Program-made: the position numbers and the translations under genes
Shown here: piece by piece, positions 31,370 to 44,044 of the stretch
Layout of the letters: every line of letters begins with the position of its first letter
Position numbering within the stretch: the first letter of the stretch is position 1
Source of the DNA: Priapulus caudatus
Taxonomy: Eukaryota > Priapulida > Priapulimorpha > Priapulimorphida > Priapulidae
Assembly: GCF_000485595.1 (NCBI RefSeq)
Contig: NW_014577084.1
Location: forward strand, 752,233-797,840
Direction of reading: 5' to 3'
Length of the DNA stretch: 45,608 nucleotides
The notes under the pieces: generated by a model
What the model was told of the DNA's origin: nothing
Seen by the model: the letters and a program-made list of their open reading frames with translations, nothing else
Databases searched by the model: none

Positions 31370-31612
31370 AAAAAAGAAAAAAGATCCAGGTATCCGAAGT
31401 CTTCCCCACAAAAAAATCCTGGATCCAGATCTGGATCCGGATCACCACCAAAATCTAATGGATTAGTTCTTGGCCCAAGACCAACCCGTCCAAAAAATTT
31501 CATCAAAATCCGTCCGTAACTTTTTGAGATATCCTGCTGACAGACAAACAAACAAACCAACAAACAAACTAACAGGGGCGAAAACATAACCTCCTTGGCG
31601 GAGGTAATAACA
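31370..31612 (-). repeat. dispersed non-LTR/SINE-type repeat
   Basis: On the minus strand it starts with the hairpin ACCTCCGCCAAGGAGGT and continues with TATGTTTTCGCCCC, a GTTTGTTTGTTTG tract, GGACGGATTTTGATGAAATT and GATCCGGATCCAGATC. I recognise this arrangement as a dispersed repeat widespread in marine invertebrates. It lies inside an open frame (31291-31884) that I consider spurious. Confidence 0.6.
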
Positions 31613-32129
31613 CGCAAGGTTATAATCATTGTACTAAATTGAACATACGCAGCTACGATTGTGTAAGTCCGCTCAGGAAGGGGATCCGGGAAATTCTGAG
31701 AGGGATCTGATGAATGCTTGAAGTCTTTAAACGGTGTTGAGTCCGGACTGATGGACTCTACTCTAAATCTGCCCTTAGTATTCAAAATCTCCCAAGCTGG
31801 GTGGGGGCACTTTCCATCATCAGTGACACAGAGGTGAGCTGTATATGCGATCCTGGGAGAGGGCTGCTGATTTACCTCGACCACGTTTGCTAAGTCAACA
31901 AAACCAAGCCACGTTTGTCAAGTGAAAAACGATTACTAGACACTGGTCGTCTATGTGCAGGCCTGTGTGCACTCTAACCGCTAATAGAGCGTGAACCCTA
32001 TAACTAGTTCGGAACTAGCCGATTCCTTAAAAAGAGAGATATTTCTGTGTCACACCCTTGTAACGGTCGGCGAGTGGTAAAATTCCACAAATCTTTATTC
32101 AGGGCGGGATCTTTAGACACCCCTGTAGG
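31613..32129. other. no supported gene
   Basis: No repeat or exon recognised. The minus-strand frame over 31640-31884 is open but matches nothing I know. Confidence 0.35.
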
Positions 32130-32840
32130 AGACGCAACATAAAACGTTGTCCTGTTGTCGACGGTGTGGGGGACTATTATATAGCGTTTGCCTGATGTCG
32201 ATGCTGTGGGCGGTATATCTGTCGTCCTTTTGTCGAGAGCGACGGGGGCTCCATTATATAATAACGTTATATATTATCCATTATAATATCCGTTATTTAA
32301 CGTTTTACTGTTGTCGAGACTGTAGAAGGTGCTATATCTAACATTTACCTGTTACCGACGATGTGGGGGCGCTATATCTAACGTTTACCTGTTACCGACG
32401 ATGTGGGGGCGCTATATCTAACGTTTACCCGTTACCGACGATGTGGGGCCGCTATATCTAACGTTTACGTGTTACCGACGATGTGGGGCCGCTATATCTA
32501 ACGTTTACCTGTTGCCGACGATGTGGGGCCGCTATATCTAACGTTTACCTGTTGCCGACGATGTGGGGGCGCTATATCTAACATTTACCTGTTACCGACG
32601 ATGTGGGCGGGCCGCTATTATCTTAACATTTTTACCTGCGCTTACCGACGATGCTGGGGGCGCCTAGTATCTAACGTTTACTGTTCACCGACGATGTGGT
32701 CGGCGGGCGCTTATATGCTAACGTTTACCTGTTACCGACGTTGTGGTGCGTATATCGTAACGTTTACTGTTGCCTGACGATGTGGCCAGGCCGCTATATC
32801 TAAACACGTTTACGTCTCCGTTACCACTCGAGGTTTGGTG
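32130..32840 (+). repeat. 40-bp satellite, main array
   Basis: Near-identical 40-bp units (GCTATATCTAACGTTTACCT then GTTACCGACGATGTGGGGGC) run from about 32331 to 32610. Units at both edges are increasingly divergent, on the right mainly by small indels. About 16 units in total. Confidence 0.9.
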
Positions 32841-33644
32841 ATAAGGCTGCTCTGGATATCTTAGTATATTTTATAGTAGCTTTATAAGTGCACAAAGATA
32901 TAGCGCACGAACTATAGCGCGTGCGTCGTACATCATCATAGAGAACATTTAGCACTTTTATCTCCTGACGGAATAAATAAGTGTCGCGGAAGGCTGCAGC
33001 TTCGCCGTTATATACTGCTCACTGACACTATGTAGCATAACATAAGTATCAAACGAAAACGATGATTTATGAAGATAGAAGAGGGCGCTATATCTGAGAA
33101 CGCTCTCTTTACGCGCTACGTTTTACCTCTCTCTTGTATTGTCTCTAGAGTTCACTTCTTTGTGTAGGTGCGCTGACGCCATATCTGAACAACCTTCTAC
33201 CTCTTGGTACGCATCGCATGTGGGGCTGGGCGTGTCGCAATCACTCATAGTCTGCTTACAAAGTCTCTGAAAATAGATTCCTTTAACCAGTAACTTACAC
33301 CGCACTCGCATGTGTCGCTGGTGTGACCTGGTTTTAACTCTCAGAGATATCTTAACATTATATACCCGCTCAGTCTCATCTCTGACACTCGACACGTAGT
33401 GCCATACTACACAGCCTGAGGGCCGACTCAATGATTCCCCAGTTTTCAGGCTGCAGCGACTGTGGAGAATAAGAAGGGAGATTAATGATACTCTATAGTC
33501 GTGTCTCTGATCCCACTCGCGTTTACGGACTCTCGAATCGTAGTAAACCTCTGCGTGCAAGTATCATGCTGTACTTGCCACTTATGAAAATACTAAATCC
33601 GATCTCTTACAATAAGAATTACCGTTCTGAACAGCATGTGTCCC
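32841..33644. other. spacer between satellite islands
   Basis: Holds a 145-codon minus-strand frame (33123-33560) with no recognisable domain. No repeat structure seen. Confidence 0.35.
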
Positions 33645-33820
33645 GACGTGGGTGATGGCGCCCTTATCATCTAACGTTAACTGTTGCCGACGATGTGGGT
33701 AGCCGCATATATCTAACGATTTACCTGCTTCCGACGATGTGCGGGGCCCGCTATATCTAAAACCGATTTACCTGTTACCGCACGAATAAGTGGGGGGCGC
33801 TATAATCTAACTGTATCTCA
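33645..33820 (+). repeat. 40-bp satellite, second island (degenerate)
   Basis: Four or so units with scattered insertions, e.g. TATCTAACGTTAACTGTTGC and CGACGATGTGGGTAGCCGC. Confidence 0.75.
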
Positions 33821-35182
33821 CTTCGTGTGTCATGCATCGCAACTTTAACCAATAGTAACATCGCGTTCCCAATAATGCTTCTCTGTCCCAGTACTATCGG
33901 TGATTTTTATAACATCAATAGCTTGTTTACTTGTTTACTATCTGGCTCTAATTCCTTTTCATCACCTTTAGTAGCTGTACGTCGATTCGATCGCTCGGGC
34001 GGCTACGCACCGGTATTACATAATTCCACTGATACAGGTGTTGAAACCTACGCGGTTGCAAGATGCTCTCTCACTCGCTCGTGTTATAGAGACGCACGCT
34101 GCTTATATCTAAACGTTTAGGACTTGATTTGCGCCACGCACTTGAGTTGGATAGCGGAGCGGCCGGGCTTTCATTTATCTCACTCTAAATTATTTTAGAC
34201 CTACTATGTATTCGTAACGACATTGATTGTGGTTAGACGGTCGCTTACTTAACCACATTTTTATATCTAATCGTGATTGACCTCGCTTCGCTGTCGCACG
34301 CACAGTGAATGCCATTAGGGTAAACATGTTCTTTTTCGATCAAGCCATGACATCAAACCCAAAAACTTACATTTATTTAATTACTGAGGCTTTGGTGTGT
34401 TGACTCTTCTTGGCGAAACTCACTCTAAGCCCTAGGTATACTCTATATTAGCAAATTTAACTTCTCATGCCATAAGCCGTCGCAATATTTAATAATATCA
34501 GGTAGATATGACACTCGCATGCATAACTATGATGAATTGACGGACGCCATAAACCAGTCTTGCCATTTGAACGTACCATGCAACGAGATACGGTTTATTC
34601 TAAGGTAACAATAACCACAGTGTAGAGTTATATGAGAGGCAGGTGAAAGCCTCTTGAAATGTTCATTGAATTGACCGGTCACCATGATGCAAATAACATG
34701 CTTATGCTGGGAAGGCCCAAAGCTTAACGCCCATTAAGCTGCAGCGCAAACCAAACCCATAGTGCCTAAACACCGCAGAGTTGAATCCATTGCACGGGTT
34801 TAGCCCAACACGGGTATGCTTGCGCCAGCAAACCATTTTGATGTTGTTCCAACATCAGAGCAAACATAGGCCTCACCATTGGTTTCTCTTACATGGTCTT
34901 CAACCACACGCTGTGGTTTGATTTTTTCATTCTTTATCCTGTATATAATTAAAGCCTCGTTTACATTCGCCATAAGTAATTTTGTTGCCACATTAGACTT
35001 AATTTCATTCCATCAGGAGTAAAAGTTTAATTGTCTTTTCAATTCATTCCGCCATAAGTAGTTGCCAATCACTATTTGCAACCTAGGCAAACAACCCCGG
35101 GGACGTGAGCAGTGATGGTTTTGCGGGAAATAGGAGGTCGGGTCCCCAAAATATCGAACCCCCATTGAATTATAGTTGCCGG
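33821..35182. other. no supported gene
   Basis: A stray satellite fragment (TATATCTAAACGTTTAG) lies at 34104-34120. The 63-codon minus-strand frame at 34800-34991 has no recognised homology. Confidence 0.35.
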
Positions 35183-35312
35183 TTCCAGTGGCGGGCGCTA
35201 TATCTAACATTTACCTGTTACCGACGATGTGGGGGCGCTATATCTAACGTTTACCTGTTACCGACGATGTGGGGGCGCTATATCTAACATTTACCTGTTA
35301 TCGCCATGTCAA
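35183..35312 (+). repeat. 40-bp satellite, third island
   Basis: Three units, two of them nearly identical to the core of the main array, with abrupt borders and GGCGCTATATCTAACATTTA starts. Confidence 0.85.
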
Positions 35313-35416
35313 AATTATTGAAAATTTGTATTATAGAGGCGTATGTCAAAATGAATAAATATGACCGAGGAGTCCAGGGAAAGGACTTCTTTCGCATGGC
35401 CCGGCCTTGTGTCTGT

Positions 35417-35460
35417 TATCAAGAGCTAATAATACCTTATTAATAGCTTAAACTCTTGTT
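35417..35460. repeat. short palindrome starting TTATCAAGAGCTAATAA
   Basis: TTATCAAGAGCTAATAATA is followed by TTATTAATAGCTTAAACTCTTG, an imperfect mirror. The first 16 bases equal the terminus of the foldback at 10549. Confidence 0.5.
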
Positions 35461-36418
35461 GTTATGATACTAAAATGTTCCTATTAAACTGTTTATTTTT
35501 AACTCTTGGTAATTTAACAAGCCAAATATAGAAAGAAAACGTTAGCGTGATTACTACTTTAAGTAATCAATCGGTATATGTCCTTGACATGGGCTTCAGT
35601 ATTAGTTCTGTGGTGATTATTACTCTTACTACTCTGGTGATAGATTTCCCGCAAAACACTTTCTCATCGTGCAGCCTCGGATTTCCATCGGTTATTTGCT
35701 AGTTAGGTCTGAGTAATAGGCGCTAACCTTCGTGCGTGTGCACTGGTGGATCGAGAAGTGGTCCAACGGGTGGGAGCAACCCCTCACTTAGGGGTTCTGT
35801 GAGAGTGCTGTAGGTTCCCCCTAGCAGTGTATTTTGGTGCTTCAGGCGATAGGTGACATCTGCTGGATGAGCACTAAATTTGTGAAACAATAATAAGGGA
35901 TTTTTACTCGTTTTCTGGTGTTGATTTTGGGACGGGCAAGGGTATGTCATTGATGCCCTATGGTGCGTGTATCACGTGAATTTAGCCACTTTGTTAAGGA
36001 ACCACGATCTGGGATTGCACACTTGCGATGAGTTCCGTAATTAATTATTATTACCGGGAAAACATTTTTGTTTGGTGATAGGTTTCAGAACAATTTTCTC
36101 TGTCTTTCACGATAATACGTTATAACATAGGCTTTCCTTGATGCCTCATAGCCTATGTGTGCCCGATAACAATGTCACTTCACGGAAAGATATATCCGTA
36201 GTGCGGGGAGAATCAGAACCTCGAGCAAAACCTGACCATTGTTTATTTATGTATATCCACATTATCCTTTTATTTCCATTATTTCTCGTTTTCCGATCGA
36301 TTATTCGCCACCTAATGTTCGTCGGTGGAAATATCAGTTTCATGCCGTTGTCATGACAATTCCCAGGCCACATCCTGTCCCTGTTCATATCACCATGACG
36401 GTACAAATGTAATTAGCA

Positions 36419-36456
<38 letters not shown>

Positions 36457-37197
36457 CGATTTGCTATTTATTTTGGCTTGATATGTGATCTTGATCATGG
36501 CGAAGTTGTATAATATAATTGTACCCTTCCTACCCCACCCTATGACCGCATAGAAGGTACAGGACTGCTGATATTTACGCATGAGACAGACCAGGAACAC
36601 CTGTAAAAGCACTGTTTGTTGTAACGGGGCAAGTTTTGATTACAGGAAATTGGATCTAATGAGATCAAGGGTTGATGGGTCCGAGATTTTCTTAGTAGTG
36701 CGATATTCAACACTACGCCTTTAAATGGCGTAATCCGCGGATATGGGACTATGCTCAATGCCGTCTGTTTTCAGTAAAGAATATGTTTAGTAAAACATGA
36801 TGCATATTATGTTTGAACTAATATTTAAATTATATTTGATTTCAGGTTCGAAGTTGATATATAATATAATAATTGATGATATAACTATACGCAGAAGAGG
36901 CCTATACTCGCACAGTTGACCATTGGTAGCAAGGATCGACGTAAATCTTGTAGATAGCTACTTTGGCCATGTATTTATGTGAATTTTACACATTGATGAG
37001 AACATGTTAATGTGGATATGCATGTAACCAGAGTGTACAGATCGAGGGTACGCGGGTAGGGTGTCAGCGATGTAGGCCTACGAATGTGTATTAGACGGAG
37101 TGAACTAACGCAGGTTCAATTAATCTAGTGCAAAATAATGTGCTCGAATACAGTGACCCTTGTCTAAATGTCATAGGATCACGCAATATCGCACCGC

Positions 37198-37198
<1 letters not shown>
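35461..37198. other. no supported gene; one TA microsatellite
   Basis: A TA run spans about 36420-36455. The rest is A/T-rich with short frames only. Confidence 0.4.

Positions 37199-37261
<63 letters not shown>
37199..37261. repeat. TA then TG microsatellite
   Basis: About 50 bp of TA followed by TGTGTGTGTG. A further imperfect TA tract lies at 37436-37488. Confidence 0.9.
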
Positions 37262-37492
37262 TTTTGCCACCAACTGTATTTGCTATTGAGGAGAGAGTGC
37301 ACGGGATGGATCATGTCATCATATATAGGCTTTCACGTGATTAATGGCTTTCGAAAAGTAATTCCCGAAAATGGCATGTATAGATACATATGAGATTAAA
37401 ATGCGACAACCAGGATACACAAAGCGCAGCCGATTATATATATATATATTATTATATATATGTATATATATATATTATATATATATATACAT

Positions 37493-37545
37493 CAGGAGTA
37501 GATAATAGGGTATATAGATATAGTCCCTATTATTACTCCTGATAT
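37493..37545. repeat. hairpin with ATCAGGAGTA / TACTCCTGAT ends
   Basis: ATCAGGAGTAGATAATAGGG mirrors CCCTATTATTACTCCTGAT around a TATA-rich loop. Resembles the 3547-3600 hairpin. A GCGTGC-rich stretch follows at 37556-37606. Confidence 0.7.
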
Positions 37546-37869
37546 TACATGTATGTGCGTGCGTGCGTGCGTGGCGTGGCGTTGCGTGGCGTGCGTGCGC
37601 GCGCATTATGTAGGCGCGTATCATTCTGCGTGTATAGGGGCTTATATGATATTGAAACACACCGAGGTCGCTGGACCACACCATTGTGCAAGTTTATGAC
37701 ATACAGTATACGCACAGTAGTTCGTTGCCAGTGTACCCATGCAGTAAGAGGAATAAGGGATTACCTGCTCGTATTCTGGAATACCTGTTGCATTCTAGTT
37801 AATCTTTGACCACATATCGAGCATATTCGTCTGCATTTTACACCACCCGTTGTATATTCGTATTACGAT

Positions 37870-38829
37870 CGTAGGAGGGAACCGGGTAAAGCGGAACACA
37901 GGGCAAAGTGGAATTGTCTCAGCAGATCTATGTTGATGCCCCCATCTATCTGTGACTGTTTGTCATTAGAAGCTCAGTTGATGATGCATCGTTTTTGATG
38001 GATGCCATTTGCATGAATCAGCTATGTACATTTTTTTGGAGGAAAGTCTGTTTTTTATGTGTTTGAAATAATATTTCTTAAAAATGAATCATCTGCTAAA
38101 TCACTGTGATCTTGTGGAATTTATGTTAGGCTATTTTGTTGAATCTAAGGCCTATGTGTGCCATATGCATGATGACATTATTTGCGTAGTTGTCTGCACA
38201 GCGTAACGCCACATGTCTAGAGCTATCATGTGTTTCGGGCAAAGTGGATGGGCCAAAAGGTGGAACAGGGTTCCACTTTGCCCCGGCCATATTTGATAGG
38301 CCTAAATGTATATCATTATTATCAGATTATTTATTATGATCTGAATTAGTACTCTCAGTAGTAGGTAGGCCTATGTCTGTCTTGCATCATTTTAACACCT
38401 AAACTCGGTAACATTGGCATAACTGTGTCTTCCCTAGACTTAATTATTGTATAAGCGTCTATATAATGGCATTTTTCTTTCATATTTTAGGCAAAATGGT
38501 ACGCAACTATGAATTTTGATGTTCAGAGTTAGACACTGAAGAGGACGCAACATTTTTGACACAATATACATGGAGTAAAAATGACATTCCACCTTTCCCC
38601 ATAACAGGTTTCACTTTGCCCCGGGAGTCTGGGCAAAAATGAAATATTTATAAATTTTATAATTTTGTATATTCAATAAAGTCGTTTTTTAAATTAACTT
38701 TGTTTGTACCGCTGTTAGTTCTTGTCCTAAGCCAAAGGATTAGAGCCAAACATTTCACTTTGTCTCGCTCTTTCACGCGTTTTGGCCAACCAAATTTCTT
38801 TGGTCCACTTTGCCCCGGGTTCCCCTACG
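37870..38829. mobile_element. TIR element with GGGCAAAGTGG motifs
   Basis: CGTAGGAGGGAACCGGGTAA on the left mirrors CCCCGGGTTCCCCTACG on the right. Inside, GGGCAAAGTGG or its complement CCACTTTGCCC recurs near both ends and near 38237, 38270 and 38612. No target duplication or transposase seen. Family unknown to me. Confidence 0.55.
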
Positions 38830-40455
38830 TACAGGCCAGCGATTGCATTTCTATGTTTGTGTGTTTTTTGGAAAACATTATACAACGCGAACTTCATTAA
38901 TTGTCTGTAAATAATTGTCTATCTTTTTCAGAGGAACAGTCAATTAAGCGTCAGAGTGCGCCAGGGCTGCGCCGTTGCGCCACGGTGCGTTTCTATTGTG
39001 TTGATTCCGCGATAGAAATCTTAGAATAAACGAACCAAGCATTTCGCACAAGGTATTTACAATTGTCGACGCAGTTTAGTTGCATATGTTTGTTCATACG
39101 AATTCAACGTGCTTGCTGAATGTGAGAAAAGATTCGTTGAGAACATTTAAAATATTAGCAAAAGAAGGAACCACGCGCTATATGCATGTATATAGAATGG
39201 CTCTGCATTCATCAACATTTCCAAATCGATGTTTGATACATGTGTGAATGTATGCATAAGGTAGCAGAATAGTCTAATAGGCTATACAAATTCTTAGATG
39301 AATTGCCTGAAAGATTCACTCGGGTAGTTTATTAATGATAAAAATATATAGATATAGGTAGGCCTACGTATATGCGATGGGTAATTTAGAGATATGGCGT
39401 ATATACTGTATTTACATATGCTATTATAAGATATATATCAAGTAAATATAATGTAACAGTGAAAATACACTCTCGGTTATCAAATATTTCAGCAACGATA
39501 GTGTGTTATAGGGTACCCACGGTTATATTTGTGTACGACTGCACCTGTATATACGTGATGGTGAAGTGATAAAGGATTGTGCGTCCAAATTCTAAATAAA
39601 AACAATGCACACTTTCTAGCATAACCGTTAATCTATTAACTAATCTAACACTAGATCTACTACAGATGATAGCAAGGACCTATATGCGTATCAACCCCTG
39701 TATTGCTAAACACTACATGACGATCGAATGAATAAACGCAAGATAAGGTGCCAATTAAGCTTTGGGCATCAAAAACTGAAAATTAAACTATATGTGGGTT
39801 ACGTGTTAGAAATCAATTATGCGTGTTACGTAGACGTCAATCGAGCTAGACATGTACATTCCACGTGTTTTAAAGGTTACGAGATTAATTTCAGTGCTGC
39901 CAACTTTAATACTTTTTTTTAATGTATTATAACGTCTTTAAAGAAATATGACTTTTTTACTTTTTTCATGCAAAAAACTTTTAAATCCTTTTTTTGCCAA
40001 AAGATGTAAAAACTCTTTCGGACATACATTTAGGCAAAGAGCTTATAATGATAAGAGGTGACACTCGCCAGAAATAGTTTACATGGTACTTCTTCCACAC
40101 CAATAAATTCACAGCATTAAACAAGCCACAATGTTTGTAACGAATGTAAATCATATTATACTTATTTGACAGGGTGTAAAGAAAATGGGTAGTGAACACC
40201 AGAAGAGCTGATTTAGACCCAATATTCAATTCAGAGTATTCTTACCGAAATAGGCAACTGTGCGCTCATCATTTGAGACAGCCAATTTATGAACAAACAC
40301 ATGCAAATAAGTCGTGGAATGCTGTCCCCACTATAATTCACTGGACCAAATCGAGGTTCATCCCAGACCCTTCCTGGCCAAGAGACTCTCCTTCATGTCA
40401 TCCAAACTGCTACTCCAGCAAGCAAGAAAAAAAACTGTATTACATTATATATCAG

Positions 40456-40490
<35 letters not shown>

Positions 40491-40980
40491 GCATGTTTTG
40501 TACAGTACCAGTGCATGGCTACTCTTTAAACCATTTTTAGATTAATATGCAATAAGTAAACTGATGATAACTCTTACCCTCCTTTTACAAAAGAGCCTTA
40601 TACAGAGCCAGCCAAAGAGCTATGTGTCACTCGCTATATATCATCATGTAATTTGATTAAGGATTATTCCAATTCCAATTATTGTTAATTTATTGAATAT
40701 CTGTTTTGGTCATGTTGTTGGTATAAAAAGCAAACATTTTGCATACTCTTTTTTTTTTTGCCTGAAATTCATACAATGAATTTTTGTGCTTGTACACTGT
40801 CTGCTAGAGTAACGTAACTAGTGCACCATTCACATTTGACGATGTTGAACCGAACGTGGCCAGAGCACTGTTGACCCAATTATGCTATATCTCAGAGTGA
40901 CACCTCTTAATCTGTATATAGGCTCTTTGCTTCGGATAAAATGTTCTAATTCCAGTTGTATTACATAGGCATAGTGTAGG
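38830..40980. other. no supported gene
   Basis: A/T-rich. TATATCAGGAGATATATATA with a TA run lies at 40448-40487. No exon recognised. Confidence 0.4.
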
Positions 40981-40984
40981 CGCG

Positions 40985-41592
40985 TTCACTAGGCGCATAT
41001 ATAGGCGCGTTCACACTGCGGGAATGGAAGCGGGATGCAAATATCGGTTTTTGATCGCGATCGAAATCTCAGATTTTTACAAATGTGAACGCGAAAAATC
41101 TCCTACGGTATCGCACGATCAGCATATCCTCGCTGCAAAGTCGCACTTAGACTGCGATTTGGGATTAGCGCGAATAATTGCACCGCAGCGTGTGTGGTGA
41201 ACGCCCTCGCGCGACAAATAATCCCGGTATTTCTAATCCCCTCTACGATGTGTTTACGTAAATACGGCGAGACGTAGAGTTAGCCATATCGTTAACGAAC
41301 AGAAGCTAGAGAGCATACGTTAACGTAACAGAGCTAGACTACTACCAACGGACTGCACTGCGTGTTAACGTGAATCGAACACCGGACCTCGAAGTCCCGT
41401 TTAGTCAAATTCGCGCGCGTGGCGCGAGCGACCGGGTTATATTCCCGCGCTTGATATCAGGCATGCGCAGTTCGATTAATAGAATTTACCGCTCGGCGAT
41501 TAGCGAGATATTTCCGCCTGTGTCGAACAAGGCACAATTATCTCGGTATTTCCATCGCGATTAGCATTCGCGGTTTTTCTTGTGTGTGAACA
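40985..41592. repeat. possible repeat region with GCGTTCACAC and CGGTATTTC motifs
   Basis: GGCGCGTTCAC occurs twice at 40980-41018, and GTGTGTGAAC lies near 41582 in mirror orientation. AATAATCCCGGTATTTCTA near 41217 recurs as AATTATCTCGGTATTTCCA near 41536. Composition is richer in GC than its surroundings. Probably a decayed element. Confidence 0.35.
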
Positions 41593-41624
41593 TACGGTTT
41601 TTCTTGCGTCGTGAAATATGCAGG

Positions 41625-41969
41625 ATGAGTTCAATAGCACAGCAAGCCACCTTAGCAAAGCAGGCCACTCACGAAAGAAAACAAACCAAGAACAGATGGT
41701 CAACGTCCTCAGAACACAGACTATCTAGAATGAAAAAACGCACATTCTTGGAAGAGTACATTAAAGATGACTCCAATTGTAGCTGGCTTTAGGCAATATC
41801 TGCCAAGTCGGACGTAGAGTTTATAAAAATCACAAATGCTGTTATCAATAGATCAAAAAAAGAGAAACAATTAGAACACAAAGCATATCTGACCGTAGCT
41901 TGCTCTCTTCTATATCTTTTATCCAAAGTAGGAGAGCTATACAAATTGGCTAAAGTCGTTAATTGCTAA
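41625..41969 (+). pseudogene. interrupted open frame, unidentified
   Basis: From ATG (41625) the frame reads MSSIAQQATLAKQATHERK, then a basic stretch and FLEEYIKDDSNCSWL, to a TAG at 41790-41792. It continues in the same frame for 58 codons (ISAKSDVEFIKITNAVINR, then a helix-like LLYLLSKVGELYKL) to TAA at 41967. One nonsense codon in about 114 suggests a decayed or spliced small gene, perhaps transposon-derived. No family recognised; it could be chance. Confidence 0.25.
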
Positions 41970-42890
41970 TTGCTATGAATTTCTGAGACAAAAAGAGTAT
42001 GCAATCAGGGTTGCTTTGTCATACAACTTCCATTTTGTTGTTTTACTAGAATAGTTGGAAACCTGCTTTGAAAATGTGTTTCCATCTGTCCAGCACATGA
42101 AGAGCTTACGAGAGCTATGTTTGACTGCAAAGAATGTGTGGCCAGGGTGTTACTACATGTGAAGATGCGTAATGCATTGGACAAATCCACAGAATAATGA
42201 TATTTTACATGTAAAATACGATTGCTCAATACTTGAAAATGTTTAATATTAACCCATTGCATCAAAAACATGCAAAAGAAATAGAAAGGATTATGAAACT
42301 TACCAACATTTGTAAGATAGAATACATTTAGATTTAATTAATATAATTGCCAAGGATCAGTCAATCTTATCTCATTTGTTTGAGGAATTTTGTTAAGCAC
42401 TGCTGTATTATGTGGCATTGACGAGAACATAGTCACTCTGCTCCGATGTGTTTAATTATATGGCCATATTCACATAAAAAGCAATCAAAATGTAATGATA
42501 ATATTATTCTTGCAATGGTTATATTCATTTTAATGAAGCTGTCACTAGGTGGCAGCACTTGCCAATCCAAATTACATAGCGTTAGATAGGAGGCTTGGTC
42601 ACCTCTTATCATTATAAGATCTTTGATTTAGGTACAAACTACACGAATCACGATAAAACATTGCATGGTCAGGTCAAAGCGTCGATGACTAAAATAATGT
42701 GTAGCTAATACAAACTGTCTCGGAACTACCTTCTACGAGGAGGGAACTTGCAACACAGAATCTAAAGAAGCCAGCCGAACTACTTATTACAAGGCAAACG
42801 GACCAGGCTCTCCGGTTACACGTCGTACGCCAACGTAGGTTAGCGAGAAGGGAAATTGTGGCTAAATTACAAAGCATGCTCAAATTGATA
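41970..42890. other. no supported gene; weak exon-like stretch
   Basis: Plus-strand 42704-42895 reads as a charged, helical frame (e.g. LRLHVVRQRRLARREIVAKL) after a possible acceptor TGTGTAG at 42697-42703. I see no donor and no homologue. The rest is A/T-rich. Confidence 0.25.
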
Positions 42891-42892
42891 AA

Positions 42893-43440
42893 TTTAGCCC
42901 CGGGGGGGGGTCACTCTTATTAAACATTATACCCATGGCATTCTCACTAAAAATAATAGCCCCCCCCTAGTGCGAACTGCCACATTGAAAACCCGTACCC
43001 CCTATGCAGACACAATGAAAGAAATACCACCCCATTGCATACACAATGAAAATATCCCACCCTCTATTGCATACACAATGAAAGAGTTCCTACCCGGCGG
43101 CCTACTACCCTATTGCGAGGTCTTGCAGACAAATGGAGGGCAAGAGTGGAGGGAATACTGTGATCAACTCAAGAAGACTACTTGCAACTCTCGTGTCTAC
43201 GGGCCGCCCGTTCGGGGCCTAGGACGGGGTTACTAGTGGTTTCGTCATGAGGGGGGCCACTGCGGGCGCGGTGCTTGACTGTGAGCGATCCCAGGGCTTT
43301 TGCGCGATTAGCTTCTGTAAAGGGGGGCCCTATTGCTCCCGGGCGGGCCCCTTTTAGAAGTTGAAAAACACCCCCCTAACTCGCAAAAGTTTGGAACAGC
43401 ACATGGGTAAATAACGCGCATATATAGTGACCCCCGGGAA
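42893..43440. repeat. G/C-tract repeat region
   Basis: CCCCGGGGGGGG at 42898-42910, a C-run at 42960-42967, and three TGCATACACAATGAAA-type units at 43007-43085. These are followed by GGGGGGCCACTGCGGGCG and CCCGGGCGGGCCCC blocks. It resembles the other G/C-tract interspersed repeats here. The 88-codon frame at 42970-43236 lies in this low-complexity sequence and is not called. Confidence 0.4.
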
Positions 43441-44044
43441 TTTAGGCACGCGACATTAATGCCAATTCAGTACGGGCCGTATATAGGATGAAGTTCATCT
43501 ATCTCTTATGGCTTTTGATACAGTTTTGTACATTTTGTAGCTATGTTTTCGCTGTATATTAAGGGATGTGAGTAATAAATTAGCTACTGGATTGTCTTCG
43601 TGTACACCAGTAACTAGGGAAATAGGTGGAGAACAGGATATACGCACTAGTAAAAATATATAACCATCACATGGAATGGTAAATTGGAAACGATGTTATG
43701 TTATCCCTTCGTAGGTGCCTAGATGCACAGGAAAGGCAGTGACAAAGGGAAAATCTCTAACGTCGTGTGTCGCGCGCTGCTACTAGCCTCGGCGTGTCCA
43801 TGACAGGTCAACATCCGCATCTCCTTCTCCAGGTCTCATGTGGTATCTCCTCCGTCTGGCGTCCATCTAAGTGCCGTGTTTCGTTATGGCACCTTCTTTC
43901 ATCCGGGCGCATGACCGACCAAGTCCTTTAAAAGTCTATAACAGCGAAATTAATTGAATGCAATGAAACCTGTCGGTTTCAGAATGATAGCTCTGAAAAT
44001 GTTCGGCTGAAAATTCTGAATTTCTCAGATTGTGTCAAAAATAG
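43441..44044. other. no feature seen
   Basis: No gene or repeat recognised. Confidence 0.4.

Noticed and set aside
31291-31884. 197-codon minus-strand frame
   Set aside because: Over a third is a dispersed repeat; the remainder matches no family I know and lacks splice evidence.
33123-33560. 145-codon minus-strand frame between satellite islands
   Set aside because: No recognisable motif or neighbouring exon; length is compatible with chance.
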